A stretch of DNA of 64,000 nucleotides from CAWGAJ01 sp963820545 (GCA_963820545.1 CAWGAJ010000001.1:1-64000); one strand, 5' to 3'. Positions 9,014-18,373 are shown, numbered from the stretch's first letter. The notes: a model not told the origin generated them from the letters alone. Program-made: numbers and translations.

Positions 9014-9952
9014 TCAACTAAATATCGGAACGTGAGTTTCTATGCCAGAAGGTATGAAGGAATAATTGTTCTGAGTACCACCGACGTATAAAGCGAAAAA
9101 ACCAGGTATTCGAGCCAAAAAAAAGTTTTTAAAATCCCGTTCTTCTTCTGCTTCGGCGTATATATCGGCAAGAATAAGTACTTCTCCCAGTTTTCTTCGA
9201 TTTGCAGAAAAGAGTTCGGGTACTGATAATTCTATCATCCAAATGTTTTGTTGTGGCCATGTTTTAAGTTCACGAACAATATCTCTTCTTATACGTTTAC
9301 ATTCCCAATCTAACATGCTACTTAAATGTGCGGTGTATTTATAAATATCGATAAGTATCGGTCTAATAACGAGCATATTCATTTTAGCATATTGCTCCAG
9401 TTGCTGCACCCAAAATGAGCTTAAATCCTTAAATGAGCTTGAATCCTTTTGAACCTCGGACAGAATAGTCATTAAATAATCTACACCTATCACTTCGGCT
9501 TCTATTGGATTGACTTTAATCTCCTTCGGTAATGTTGCTATAACATATGCAACACACTCGGATTCTAATTTACAAAATTGAGGTCCTTCAGGCTTTGGCC
9601 ATTGTTCGCAATATTTTTTCGTATATAAATAGTGTCGGGGTATGCAATAATTTGATCCCCAATTATCATCGTGTGATATATAGGTACTCAACCAAGATTC
9701 GCTGGGAATATATTCCGTTTTTGCTCCAACCCTAAAATAAGCCCATTCAGCATTTGCAACCCACATGTCTTCATTAAAGGTATGACCAAAGACTGGAATG
9801 GCATGATATTGTTCATCTTTTGTTGCAAAGAAAAGAATAGACGGAAAACCTGATTCAATGCTACCATACAAATATTTCTGAAATGGCGTTGATTTTACCG
9901 ACTTGGGCTTAGTATAATCTGCGACGTCACATCTCGCGCCAGCAGCCTCCAA
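9014..9952 (-). CDS. C-terminal part of frameshifted cysteine-peptidase-like protein
   Basis: A 312-residue ORF opening at a TTG. It is the continuation, one frame over, of the ORF at 9987-10628: the frame upstream of the TTG reads RKAEDGLNSDQIKAILEAAG and joins the upstream ORF near 10005. It carries HAIPVFGHTFNEDMW and, later, SHDDNWGSNYCIPRHY, which resemble the His and Asp/Asn regions of C39-like (clan CA) peptidases. The Cys would come from the upstream ORF. The rest is helical and unrecognised. The DNA is visibly AT-rich compared with the flanking housekeeping genes, which suggests horizontal acquisition. The peptidase assignment is an inference from motif spacing only. Confidence 0.55.
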   Translation of the reverse strand: MEAAGARCDVADYTKPKSVKSTPFQKYLYGSIESGFPSILFFATKDEQYHAIPVFGHTFNEDMWVANAEWAYFRVGAKTEYIPSESWLSTYISHDDNWGSNYCIPRHYLYTKKYCEQWPKPEGPQFCKLESECVAYVIATLPKEIKVNPIEAEVIGVDYLMTILSEVQKDSSSFKDLSSFWVQQLEQYAKMNMLVIRPILIDIYKYTAHLSSMLDWECKRIRRDIVRELKTWPQQNIWMIELSVPELFSANRRKLGEVLILADIYAEAEEERDFKNFFLARIPGFFALYVGGTQNNYSFIPSGIETHVPIFS

Positions 9953-9986
9953 GATTGCTTTTATTTGATCCGAGTTTAAACCATCC

Positions 9987-10628
9987 TCAGCTTTTCTTGG
10001 AGAGATGATCTATACTTATCTCGGGTAGATTATTCATCTCCCTATAAGTCATATCTCCATTTACATGGAACCTAGCTGCCGCTGTACGACATGCAACATG
10101 AGCACATACATTTGTCTTGTTGTTCTGCTGTGCATATAGATACCCATCTATTTGAAACTTTGCTGGACCTACTCGACAATGCCATTTTTGTGAACCTCGA
10201 ATAAAAAGATTTTGTCTTTTACTTGGTAGAATAACTGATTCGTAAATTCTGCTTATGGACTCCGATGGCAATTCGTCGTCTTTGAGAATTGCATAGCCAA
10301 TGAAATTCTCATTACATGATGACAACAAGCCGCGATTTGTTGAAAATGCCTTTGAAAAAAAACTTAGTCGCCAAATGCGACTTTTAATTTTTCTCCCAAC
10401 TTTTTTTTCTAAATCATCATTCTCTTCAGATAAATCATTCGATTCACTCAATGACAATTCTTCTATCACCATAGTCTTTCCGCCATGCTTTCGCACTTGG
10501 GATAGAATCCTCCGCAGTGGCCAGGCAAAAGGAAATTGCTGGTCGACAAATTGAAAGAAAGAAAAAGGTGGAGAGATTTTTTCGATACATGAAATTTCTG
10601 CTTGGGATTCCCGAGCATATCTTTCCAT
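9987..10628 (-). CDS. N-terminal part of frameshifted cysteine-peptidase-like protein
   Basis: A 213-residue ORF whose end contains QQNNKTNVCAHVACRTAAAR, a Gln...Cys arrangement like the oxyanion and nucleophile residues of papain/C39-type enzymes. It stops soon after that, and the adjacent ORF (9014-9952) supplies the His and Asp segments. Reading across needs one +1 shift (or two missing bases) near TCTCCAAGAAAAG at about 10005. The N-terminal 100 residues are basic, with an acidic patch (SLSESNDLSEENDDLEKK), and are not recognised. A 60-codon ORF lies just upstream on the same strand. The full protein would be about 540 residues. Confidence 0.55.
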   Translation of the reverse strand: MERYARESQAEISCIEKISPPFSFFQFVDQQFPFAWPLRRILSQVRKHGGKTMVIEELSLSESNDLSEENDDLEKKVGRKIKSRIWRLSFFSKAFSTNRGLLSSCNENFIGYAILKDDELPSESISRIYESVILPSKRQNLFIRGSQKWHCRVGPAKFQIDGYLYAQQNNKTNVCAHVACRTAAARFHVNGDMTYREMNNLPEISIDHLSKKS

Positions 10629-10680
10629 GAATTTTGCCCACCCAATAGAAGATGGAATGCAACGTCGTATACTGATGGGC

Positions 10681-10863
10681 CTATTTTACAACAATCTTTA
10701 CTTCTTGCGATTCTTTTTCAAATTGTCGCAAGTTTTTAAGATATTGCGGTACATCATTGTTGGTAAAACGAATACTTTTTTGCATAACTCCACTAGCTTT
10801 GGTGCACATTCGTCTTACCAAATCTTGAGAAGAGCCGATGGCCCCAGCCTTTGGTTTTGCCAT
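10681..10863 (-). CDS. Small basic protein upstream of peptidase-like gene
   Basis: A 60-residue ORF (MAKPKAGAIGSSQDLVRRMC start) with even, basic composition and no known domain. It sits about 50 bases upstream of the frameshifted peptidase-like gene on the same strand and shares its AT-rich composition, so the two may form one small operon. A partner or immunity role is only a guess. Confidence 0.45.
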   Translation of the reverse strand: MAKPKAGAIGSSQDLVRRMCTKASGVMQKSIRFTNNDVPQYLKNLRQFEKESQEVKIVVK

Positions 10864-11216
10864 GTTCTACTCCCGGATATAGAACTGGTAAGTTTTAGAC
10901 CCTGATTATAACAAACGCCTAGGCAGAAACAAGCCACCCCCATTTAGAGTGGGAGGTTCGCCTTAACTTATAAATCGACCAAGATACATATATACATATA
11001 GCTTAATTTAGAATATCGATTAAGACAAATAGTATTTATAATGGTTCAAAATAATGAAATAAAAAGTAATTTATGCTTAGTTTTACGGCTTGATTCGTCT
11101 CTTTGTTCAAGCCAGAACCATATTTACTATATTACCCATTTTTCAAAAGAGTGAAACTTCTTGTCACTATTATACAAATAAGCCGACTTATGTAAACCCA
11201 TCAACAATCCCTTCAT
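10864..11216. other. AT-rich intergenic region
   Basis: 353 bases without a supportable gene, upstream of the small minus-strand operon and downstream of gyrB. It holds a short hairpin around CCCCCATTTAGAGTGGG (10934-10951) and long AT runs that could contain the promoter of the AT-rich genes. Confidence 0.6.
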
Positions 11217-13707
11217 TTACACGTCCAAATTTCGCGCTTCCAGGGCGTGTTTTTCGATGAATTCGCGCCGTGGTTCGACCTTATCGCCCATCAAGATTCT
11301 GAATATATCATCGGCCGCGCCGGCGTCTTCCATGGTGACTTGCAGGAGGGTGCGGTTGGCGGGATCAAGGGTGGTTTGGCGGAGTTCTTCGGCGTTCATT
11401 TCGCCCAGGCCTTTGAAGCGGGTGACTTGCAGGCCCTTTTCGCCGGCGGCGCGGACGGCGGTCAAGAGTCCGCGCAGATCATCCAGGCCGATCGTGGAAT
11501 CGCCGCGGCGCAGGCGGTAGCGGGGTTCCTCGATTCCCGTGCGCTCCTGGGGAATGAGGCTGTCGATCTCGAAGCCCATGGAGCGGAGCACGGCCAGTTG
11601 GGTGTTGATGGAGCGGACTTCGTGCAGTTCGACCAGTCGCAGACGCCGGGCGTGCGGGGTTTCGCCGCCGTCTTCGGCCGGCTCGTCAGTAAGGCTTAGT
11701 TCTTCGCCGCTTTCCTGTTCCTGGGCGGCGAGGAATTCGTCGAGTTTTTCCCGGGCGGTAAACCAGTATTCCTGCCGGCCGAGGTAGACGTGATACATGG
11801 GCAGCCGGCCGGACACCGGATCTTGCCGGGCGGCAAAGGCGCGAAGGCTGAGGCCGCGGCGCTCCAAGGCCAGCAGCGATTCTTCCAAGGCGGCCAGGGT
11901 GCGGCAGAGACGCTCCATGTTGGCCCCGGCAATGGTCCGACGGTCGCCGGGCTCAAAGACGGCGTCTTTCAGGCCCGCCTCGAGCAGTTGGGCCTTCATC
12001 TCTTCTTCGGTCTGGACGTAGTAGGTTTCTTTTTTGTGGCGCACGCGGAACAGCGGCGGCTGGGCCACGTAAACGTAGCGGCCTCTCACGAGTTCGTACA
12101 TCTGGCGATAGAAGAAGGTCAAAAGCAAGGTGCGGATGTGCGAGCCGTCCACGTCGGCGTCGGTCATGATGATGATTTTACCGTAGCGGCGCTTGGTAAG
12201 GTCCATTTCCTCGCCGATGCCCGAGCCAATGGCCGAGATCATGCTTCGCACTTCCTCGTTGGCCAGCACTTTGTCTTCGCGCGATTTGTAGGCGTTGATG
12301 ATTTTGCCGCGCAAGGGGAGGATGGCCTGGAATTCGCGCATGCGCCCGCCCTCGGCGCTGCCGCCGGCGGAATCGCCCTCGACCAGATATAGTTCGCAGC
12401 GCTCGACGTCGCGGCTGGTGCAGTCGCGGAGTTTGCCGGGCAGGCCGCCGCCCGAAAGCGCCCTTTTCGTTCGCGCACCAGTTGCCGGGCCTTGCGCGCT
12501 TTCGCGGGCCTCGGCCGCCAGGAGTCCTTTGTTGACGATGATCTTGGCCGTTTTGGGATTTTCTTCCAGGTACTTGGCCAGGTAATCGCCCACGGCCGAG
12601 TTGACGATGCCTTCCACCTCGCTGTTGCCCAGTTTGGTTTTGGTCTGGCCTTCGAATTGCGGTTCGGGCACGCGGAGCGAAATGACGGCCGTCAGGCCTT
12701 CGCGGCAGTCGTCGCCGGAGGGGATCAGGTCTTTATATTGCCCTGATTTTTTGCCGTAGGAGTTTATCGTGCGGGTGATGGCTGCGCGGAAGCCCGAGAC
12801 GTGCGTGCCGCCTTCGGTGGTGCAGATGTTGTTGACGTAGGAGTGGATGTTTTCGGTATACTCGGCGGAATATTGGATGGCCACCTCCAGGCCCACGGCG
12901 TCGTATTCGCCGGTGATGAAGATGATGTCTTCATGGGCGGGTTCGCTGGCCCGGTTCAGGTACTCGACAAATTCGAGGATGCCCCGCTCATAGTGGAAGG
13001 TTTCGCCGTCGCCGCTGCGCTGGTCGTGGTAAATGATTTTTACGCCGCGATTGAGAAAGGCCAGCTCTTGCAAGTGTCGATAAATCAGGCCGTACTGGAA
13101 ACTGGTGTTGGGGAAGATGAGCGGATCGGCCTTGAAAGTAGTTTTGGTGCCGCGGCGATCGGTCCGGCCGATGCGGCGGCACGTCGCCGGCGGGCACGCC
13201 GCGCTCGTATTCCTGCTGGTAGACGTGTCCCTGGCGGCGGACTTCCACTTCGCACCATTCGGAAAGAAAATTGACCACGGTGACGCCCACGCCGTGCAGG
13301 CCGCCGGAGGTTTGATAGGCGCCCTTTTTGAACTTGCCGCCGAATTTCAGCACGGTCATCACGCCTTGCAGGGTGGAAAAGCCCAGGTCGGGGTGTTGTT
13401 CCACGGGGATGCCGCGGCCGTTGTCCTCCACGGTTACCGAGCCGTCGTTGTTAATGGTCACGGAAATTTCACTGGCGTAGCCGGCCATGGCTTCGTCAAT
13501 TGAATTGTCGAGCACTTCATAAACCAAATGGTGCAGGCCGCGCGAGGTGGTGTCGGCAATGTACATGCTGGGCCGTTCGCGCACGTGCTCCAGATCGCTG
13601 AGATGTTCCAGGTCCTTGGCGCTGTAATCCGCATCGCCTGGGGTGCGATCCAGCCGGTAACCGCTGAGATCGGATGATTCCGGATGCTGTTGTGGAGCGT
13701 TCGACAT
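11217..13707 (-). CDS. gyrB: DNA gyrase subunit B (one frameshift)
   Basis: The ATPase subunit of DNA gyrase, which supplies energy for negative supercoiling. The GHKL ATPase is in the first ORF (12988-13707: EVLDNSIDEAMAG, DNGRGIPVE, GLHGVGVTVVN). The transducer and Toprim domains are in the second (11217-13073 and upstream in the same frame), with LVEGDSAGGSA and IIMTDADVDGSHIRT, and a normal C-terminus (RFKGLGEMNAEELRQTT). The two frames join at about 13190, where GTGCCGCCGC has one base too many. Removing it gives an uninterrupted protein of 829 residues, typical length plus the insert common in this family. Because the gene is essential, the shift is most likely a sequence error. It is last in dnaA-dnaN-dciA-gyrB. 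Confidence 0.95.
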
Positions 13708-13717
13708 ATTTTCTTCG

Positions 13718-14026
13718 TTATTCTGGATTTATATTTCCCGTGCGGAAGCGGATGTTTTTTATTCTTTCGTCCGGCAGCAATTCTTGCAGGGCGGCAAGTA
13801 TGTTGTGTTTTTGGTAGCCCAACTCTTGGATCAACGTGGAATTGGCCACATTGATCTCGAGCGTGCCGCGGCGGATCGATCCCACGCGGGTGTATTGCGC
13901 CGCCAGCGGACCGGCAGCCTGGCGCCACGCCGTCTCCAGGGCCGCGGCGCTTTGCACGCGGGCAAAACCGCGGCGGGCCATCAGTTCTGAAAGGAGGTTG
14001 CCGATTCTTTGCGGACTTTTGGGCAT
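13718..14026 (-). CDS. dciA: DciA-like DUF721 protein
   Basis: A 102-residue protein of the DUF721/DciA family. DciA loads or recruits the replicative helicase DnaB in bacteria that lack DnaC and DnaI. Family features are the N-terminal LLSELMARRGFA helix, W at LETAWRQAAGPLAAQYT, and the KH-like core ending in LEINVANSTLIQELGYQK. The position between dnaN and gyrB is the commonest one for this gene in many phyla. It starts 30 bases after dnaN and ends 11 bases before gyrB, so co-transcription is very likely. Confidence 0.85.
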   Translation of the reverse strand: MPKSPQRIGNLLSELMARRGFARVQSAAALETAWRQAAGPLAAQYTRVGSIRRGTLEINVANSTLIQELGYQKHNILAALQELLPDERIKNIRFRTGNINPE

Positions 14027-14056
14027 TTTTTATGGTTCACGGCTGAGTTTAAACAT

Positions 14057-15181
14057 TCATTCATGGTTTTTGGTCGTGCGAGAGGGGCATGATAATGTAG
14101 GCGTAGCCGTCTTCGGTGGTGCACACCACGGCGGTTTCGGCGTCGCGGATTTCCATGATGATTGTCGTTTCTGCTCCAGGACGCGGAGAAAATCATTGAG
14201 GAAACGGGGATCCAACATCACCACGCGTTGCGGGCCGTCATAGGCGATGGGCAGTTCCACGTGCGACTCGCCGTATTCCGCGCCGTGTGCGGCCAAGACG
14301 ATCTTACCTTGTTCAAAGGCAAATTCCACACCGCGTCGCTCTTCGCTGGTGACAATTGCCGCCTGGCGCACGGCGGCATGGAAGGGACCCACGGAAAGTT
14401 CAATTTTCGCGGTGGACTCTTGGCGGGGAAAGACGTCGCGCCACTTGGGAAAGCGTCCTTCGACCAAGCGGGTGTAGATGGTGGCCGCGTTGCTTTTTAC
14501 CAAAACGTCGTTCTCGCGGGCCGCGATGAGGACGTTTTCGTCGCCGTTGCCGATTGCCCGTTCGATCAGTTGCATGGCGCGGGTGGGAATGATCGTCATT
14601 CGTTCGCCCAGGTGATGTCCGCCCACTGATTTTGCCGGCCCTTCCTGCCGGGCCAGGCGGCGGCCATCGGTGGCCACGGCCGTGATGCTGCCGGCCGAAA
14701 GTTCAATCAGCACTCCGCCCAAGGCGTAACGGCTGCTTTCGTTGTCGGTGGCGAAGATCGTGCGGCGGACGATTTCGCGGAAAAAGCGGGCCGGCAACTC
14801 GTGATACTTGGCCTCCTCAAAGGCAACTACGTTGGGGAATTCATCGGGATTTTCCGAAGGCAATTGGAATTCGCTGCGGTCGCCGCGGACCAGGGTTTTT
14901 TGGCCTTCGCTTTGCAGGCTGAGTTTTTCGTCGCTATTTTCCCGCAAGATCGAGCCGAAACGCGAAATCGGCAACACCACACTGCCCGGCTCTTCGATCA
15001 CAAAGCCCGGCACGTCCATGCGGATGCCCACCTCCAGGTCGGTCCCCATGAGCATGGCCGACTCGGGCGTGACTTCGAGCTTGAGATTTTGCAAAATCGG
15101 TTTGGGACTGCGCGTGGGGGCCACACTAGCGGCCGTTTGGAAGGCATGTAATAGTTTCTCGCGTTCGCAAATAGCTTTCAT
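14057..15181 (-). CDS. dnaN: DNA polymerase III beta sliding clamp (C-terminal frameshift)
   Basis: The ring-shaped processivity clamp of the replicase. The N-terminus (MKAICEREKLLHAFQTAASVAPTR...) and the three repeated clamp folds are readable through residue about 340 (FLNDFLRVLEQ). There a base is missing near 14175 (CAGAAACGACAATC). In the next frame the expected C-terminus is present (IIMEIRDAETAVVCTT and YAYIIMPLSHDQKP), ending in a TGA at 14061-14063. The corrected length is 373 residues, normal for the family. The final MPL-type residues form part of the clamp's protein-binding pocket, so the truncated reading would be non-functional and is probably an artefact. Confidence 0.95.
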   Translation of the reverse strand: MKAICEREKLLHAFQTAASVAPTRSPKPILQNLKLEVTPESAMLMGTDLEVGIRMDVPGFVIEEPGSVVLPISRFGSILRENSDEKLSLQSEGQKTLVRGDRSEFQLPSENPDEFPNVVAFEEAKYHELPARFFREIVRRTIFATDNESSRYALGGVLIELSAGSITAVATDGRRLARQEGPAKSVGGHHLGERMTIIPTRAMQLIERAIGNGDENVLIAARENDVLVKSNAATIYTRLVEGRFPKWRDVFPRQESTAKIELSVGPFHAAVRQAAIVTSEERRGVEFAFEQGKIVLAAHGAEYGESHVELPIAYDGPQRVVMLDPRFLNDFLRVLEQKRQSSWKSATPKPPWCAPPKTATPTLSCPSRTTKNHE

Positions 15182-15608
15182 TGCTGGTTGTACCTTTCTA
15201 ATGGGGTACCAGTTGAGGGATTATATTGATGTTTATGTAAACTTGCTTGGTAGAGGATATTTTGCGTCATACCTGATGAGGTACAAGGATTACTGTTATT
15301 TTTATTTATATATTATCAGTAGTATTGGTAAGTGAGAGAGAATTGACGATATCTCCGGGGGATGTTTTTCTAACTCGGTGTCTTTATTAAAGTTAGCCAT
15401 CAGTTCAAGAATTTAATCCAGGTGGGAAACTTGTGATAAAAATGTTATCTTCCGGTTGAGCTAGTGTTTGTGAGGGATATTATTTTCCAGCCATGTTCGC
15501 TGGGTGTTCATAGGTGCAGAGGCATGGACGGCAAAGCGACAATTTGTTTTCTGGTTTTCCACCAATGGCAAATTAAGTTGTATTTATTGAGGAAAAAAGT
15601 AATCAGTA
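15182..15608. other. AT-rich dnaA-dnaN intergenic region, possible origin
   Basis: 427 bases between dnaA and dnaN, clearly more AT-rich than the flanking genes, with a TTATTTTTATTTATATATTA run near 15297-15316 that could unwind easily. No perfect TTATCCACA box was found; the closest is TGTGATAA near 15434. The position fits a replication origin, but the evidence is context only. Confidence 0.35.
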
Positions 15609-16710
15609 TTATAAACGGTTGTTTTTGCCCAGGATTTCCCGCGATAATTGCTCAACTTCATGGCGAGTGGCGGGATCGGTTTTCAATAGTTTATCCATTG
15701 TACGCCAGCCGTGCATCACCGTGGTATGATGGCGACCGCCGAAATATTGGCCGATCAGCTCGAAGCTGCATTTTATCAGGTTTCGGGCCAAGTAAATGGC
15801 TACGTTGCGGGCAGCGACCAGGGCTTGTTCGCGCGAGGGACTGCGGAGTTCGGAGAGTTTTAGACCAAAACGTTTTGCGCTGGCCAAGGCGATGGCGTGG
15901 AGGCTTGGTCCGCGCCGGCTGTTACGTTTGGCCAGCAGGGCACGAACGGCACCCACGTCGATGCTGTTGCCGTCGCGGCGGGCAGGCACTTCCAATTGAA
16001 CCAAAGCACCCATCAGCTCCGATATGGTGCCAGGAAGTCCTTCGGCAAGGGTTTGCGCGGCTGGTCCCGGCAGGTCGATTTTCCGGGCCTCGGCCAGGCG
16101 CTGGAGGATCATAAAACGGGTGTTTTTTTCGGGTGGAGCAAGCGGTATCATTAGTCCGGCGCACAAGCGGCTTTGTAAAGTGGGTAGTATTCCCGTCATT
16201 TCTCCCGGCGCAGCCAGGGAAGTGACAATGACCCAAGATCCGCGGCTGATTAACTCATCCAAAGTGTGGAGAAACTCGTCTTGAACGCTGAGTTTTTCCG
16301 ACTTGCGATTTACCAGGCGGCACGATGTCCTCGAAAACCAAGAGCCCGGCCTGACGATATTTTACGCGGAATTCCTCGACGGCCTGGGTTTCGATGGCGT
16401 CGGCCAGTTCGCGGGCGAAATCGACTGCCGCGACGCATTCCGCGCGTCGGCGATTGCGGGCTTTCCAGGCCGCGGCCATTCCCCAGGCGAGATGGGTTTT
16501 GCCCGTCCCGCTGGGACCGTAGAGCATGATCGGATTATAACCGTTGGGCCTTTCCTCAAGTACGTTGCGCACGGCCACCGGTACCAGGCGATTTTCCGGC
16601 CCGGCCAAAAAGTGGCTGGGCGCACCGCCGGCCAAACAGGTCTTTTGCTTGTCTTGTTGACAGGCGATCACTTGCCCCGGCAGGGGGATATCGACAATGG
16701 CGTCCACCAT
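15609..16710 (-). CDS. dnaA: Replication initiator DnaA, short N-terminus, one frameshift
   Basis: An AAA+ initiator split over ORFs 16255-16731 and 15609-16262. Walker A is GPSGTGKTHLA and Walker B is GLLVFEDI. The frames join at about 16319, where GTGCCGCCTG has one extra base; the corrected frame reads RLVNRKSEKLSVQDEFLHTL. The ATG at 16710, with GAGGACGGAG before it, is preferred over the TTG at 16731. The corrected protein is 366 residues. Only about 50 residues precede Walker A, so DnaA domain I is missing or very reduced. In the C-terminal box-recognition motif the usual GGRDHTTV reads GGRHHTTV. Both oddities could be lineage features. The gene heads the dnaA-dnaN-dciA-gyrB cluster. 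Confidence 0.9.
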
Positions 16711-16954
16711 GACGGCTCCGTCCTCAAACAAACCGCCAAAAAGGCGGGAAAAACAGACCCAAATCCAAAGCGGTTATTTTACCGGGCGGGATAAAATTAT
16801 ACGAGGTGGTGGACAATAAAAAAATGAGGCAAAATCACGAGAAAAACAGGCTAAAAAAGAGACGTTTCAAGAAGCTAATTCAGGGGGTTGTAAGGTATTG
16901 ATTCACATCCGCCAATGGTCTATTCTTAATTTGAGCGGCAATAGAGAAAAAAAC

Positions 16955-17182
16955 ATGGCAACTAATCTTTCGCCAGAGAACGAGCAATTCATTCAAAATG
17001 CCATCGCGGCAGGTATGTATCACAACCGCGAAGAGGTTTTGGACCGGGCTGTTGATCTTCTGAAAAGGCGAGAACAATTGATCCGTGATGTTAATCTTGG
17101 CATCGAGCAACTGGAAAATGGCCTAGGAGAAACCTTGGATATTGAGCAGATCAAAGCTTCTGTTCGTTCTGGATTGAAATAA
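16955..17182 (+). CDS. ParD-like ribbon-helix-helix antitoxin
   Basis: A 75-residue type II antitoxin of the ParD/CopG kind. The N-terminal LSPENEQFIQNAIAAGMYHN strand-helix binds DNA as a dimer and the SREEVL-like segment is NREEVLDRAVDLLKRRE. The acidic C-terminal tail (LENGLGETLDIEQIKA) would wrap the toxin. The ATG at 16955 is chosen because the RHH fold starts there; a longer in-frame start at 16898 adds unrelated sequence. Three bases after its stop begins a ParE gene with an internal deletion, so the antitoxin is now orphaned. Confidence 0.85.
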   Translation: MATNLSPENEQFIQNAIAAGMYHNREEVLDRAVDLLKRREQLIRDVNLGIEQLENGLGETLDIEQIKASVRSGLK

Positions 17183-17185
17183 CTA

Positions 17186-17306
17186 ATGGCTCGTCTGATA
17201 ATTTCTTCCCTTGCCAAACGCAATCTTGTGGAGATCGGAATCTACATTACACAACAGAGTTGCCCGGATACTGCATGGCGCCCGCAATCATGAGGCGTTG
17301 CTTTGA
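17186..17306 (+). pseudogene. ParE-family toxin with internal deletion
   Basis: ATG at 17186 begins MARLIISSLAKRNLVEIGIY, a typical ParE N-terminus, and reaches PDTA at about 17270. From 17271 another frame reads LHGARNHEALL followed by TGA at 17304, which is the typical ParE C-terminus (HGARd.e.lL). About 60 central codons are missing and the two ends are joined out of frame, so the as-is reading stops at 17293. The toxin is inactive. Confidence 0.75.
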
Positions 17307-17971
17307 TTAAGTAAAAAATTACGAGACTGACGTTTCCGCAATCGCCTTGTGTAAGATAATAGGCATACTAGACCGATTCCGAGAAGTGTAAAAATGGATG
17401 GCTCGGGAGCCACGTTATCTATAGAAAGAAAAGCGCATGCGCCAGGAGCCATAGGATCCATAGAAGAAGTAAAGAAAAATACCTCAGCAGCGAATTCGAT
17501 AGTATAATAACCGTCTGTTGAGAAAGCGGGAAAAGAATATCTATTCCAATCAATATCCAATGTAATATAAGTAACAGTACCAATGTCTGCTAAATAAATA
17601 AATTGATTATATTCATCATCTATACCCCTCAAACTACTCCAGCACCATGCAGATCCGCCACCTTCTCCATCACCAGAATTTACAGCACAACTCAGTTTAT
17701 AATCAAAACCAAGTGATTCTCCGGCATTCGCAAAAAAAGTTTGATATAAATAAATTCCACCGGTAAAACTTTGGTTAAATTCAGTCATTAAAGTAACGAA
17801 ATGGTTTTCAGGATTTAAGGAATCGGAATCAATCCACTTACCGCAATAACCACCATATCCAATACTCCATCCGTCGAATCCATTTTCAAAATCACCATTT
17901 ATGATGTCGGCATACATTGATCCTGCACAAAGGATGATTGTTGAAGTCAAAATAGAGGTCGCTAATTTCAT
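17288..17971 (-). CDS. PEP-CTERM sorted exported protein
   Basis: A 227-residue protein with an N-terminal signal peptide (MKLATSILTSTIILCAGSMYA) and a C-terminal PEP-CTERM tripartite signal: APEPS, a hydrophobic helix (FTLLGIGLVCLLSY) and an RRLRKR basic end. The middle (NGDFENGFDGWSIGYGG...) is the beta-rich, carbohydrate-binding-like domain common in such proteins. PEP-CTERM proteins are cut by exosortase and delivered to the envelope or matrix; no exosortase gene is in the window. The ATG at 17971 has AAGGAG upstream and is preferred over a start at 18031. The 3' end overlaps the ParE remnant on the other strand by a few bases. Confidence 0.8.
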   Translation of the reverse strand: MKLATSILTSTIILCAGSMYADIINGDFENGFDGWSIGYGGYCGKWIDSDSLNPENHFVTLMTEFNQSFTGGIYLYQTFFANAGESLGFDYKLSCAVNSGDGEGGGSAWCWSSLRGIDDEYNQFIYLADIGTVTYITLDIDWNRYSFPAFSTDGYYTIEFAAEVFFFTSSMDPMAPGACAFLSIDNVAPEPSIFTLLGIGLVCLLSYTRRLRKRQSRNFLLNQSNAS

Positions 17972-18294
17972 TGTTAATATCTCCTTAAATATCAACGCAT
18001 AGCCCTGTAATAAAAGGCACTGAATCAACATCTATCAGCACTCGGGAATTTTGGGATCCGGAGCGGACGGAAAGAACCAAGACGAATAAAGGCCCACAAA
18101 AAAGCTCGACCTTTAATGGGCTATTTCGTCCTGGTAATGAATCGCTGCCTCGTAGAAGATCGTTGGAATTTTATTTTTAATAAACTAAATTGTGCGCCCC
18201 CCCCCGCGCTGAAGTCAATGATTTTTTGATGGTTTTGTCAATTTTCCACAAAATCCGTACTGGTGAGGGGGTTAAAAACGCAGAATGCAGTCCA
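17972..18294. other. Intergenic, no feature recognised
   Basis: Between two minus-strand genes. It contains a C9 run near 18190 and no ORF or hairpin that can be supported. Confidence 0.6.
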
Positions 18295-18373
18295 GTAGGT
18301 CAGACACGCCGTGCCTGACATTATTTGGCGGGAATTCTTCATTCGATTGTCAGGTACGGGGTACCTGACCTAC
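18295..18373. repeat. Double-hairpin repeat GTAGGTCAG...CTGACCTAC
   Basis: Two palindromes: 18299-18319 (GTCAGACAC / GTGCCTGAC) and 18349-18369 (GTCAGGTAC, GGG, GTACCTGAC). Their outer arms GTAGGTCAG and CTGACCTAC also pair. The element's right edge supplies the TAG stop codon of the cysteine desulfurase gene. Confidence 0.7.

Noticed and set aside
10934..10951. Hairpin CCCCCATTTAGAGTGGG as a shared element with 46947-46964
   Set aside because: Both sites contain CCCCCATTTAGA and a G-rich arm, but the match is only about 17 bases and the context differs; too little to call a repeat.
11790..12392. Plus-strand ORF of 200 codons inside gyrB
   Set aside because: Antisense of the Toprim region of gyrB, a typical high-GC shadow.
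15182..15608. Classical oriC with TTATCCACA boxes
   Set aside because: No perfect box was found on either strand; the region is listed only as a possible origin from context.
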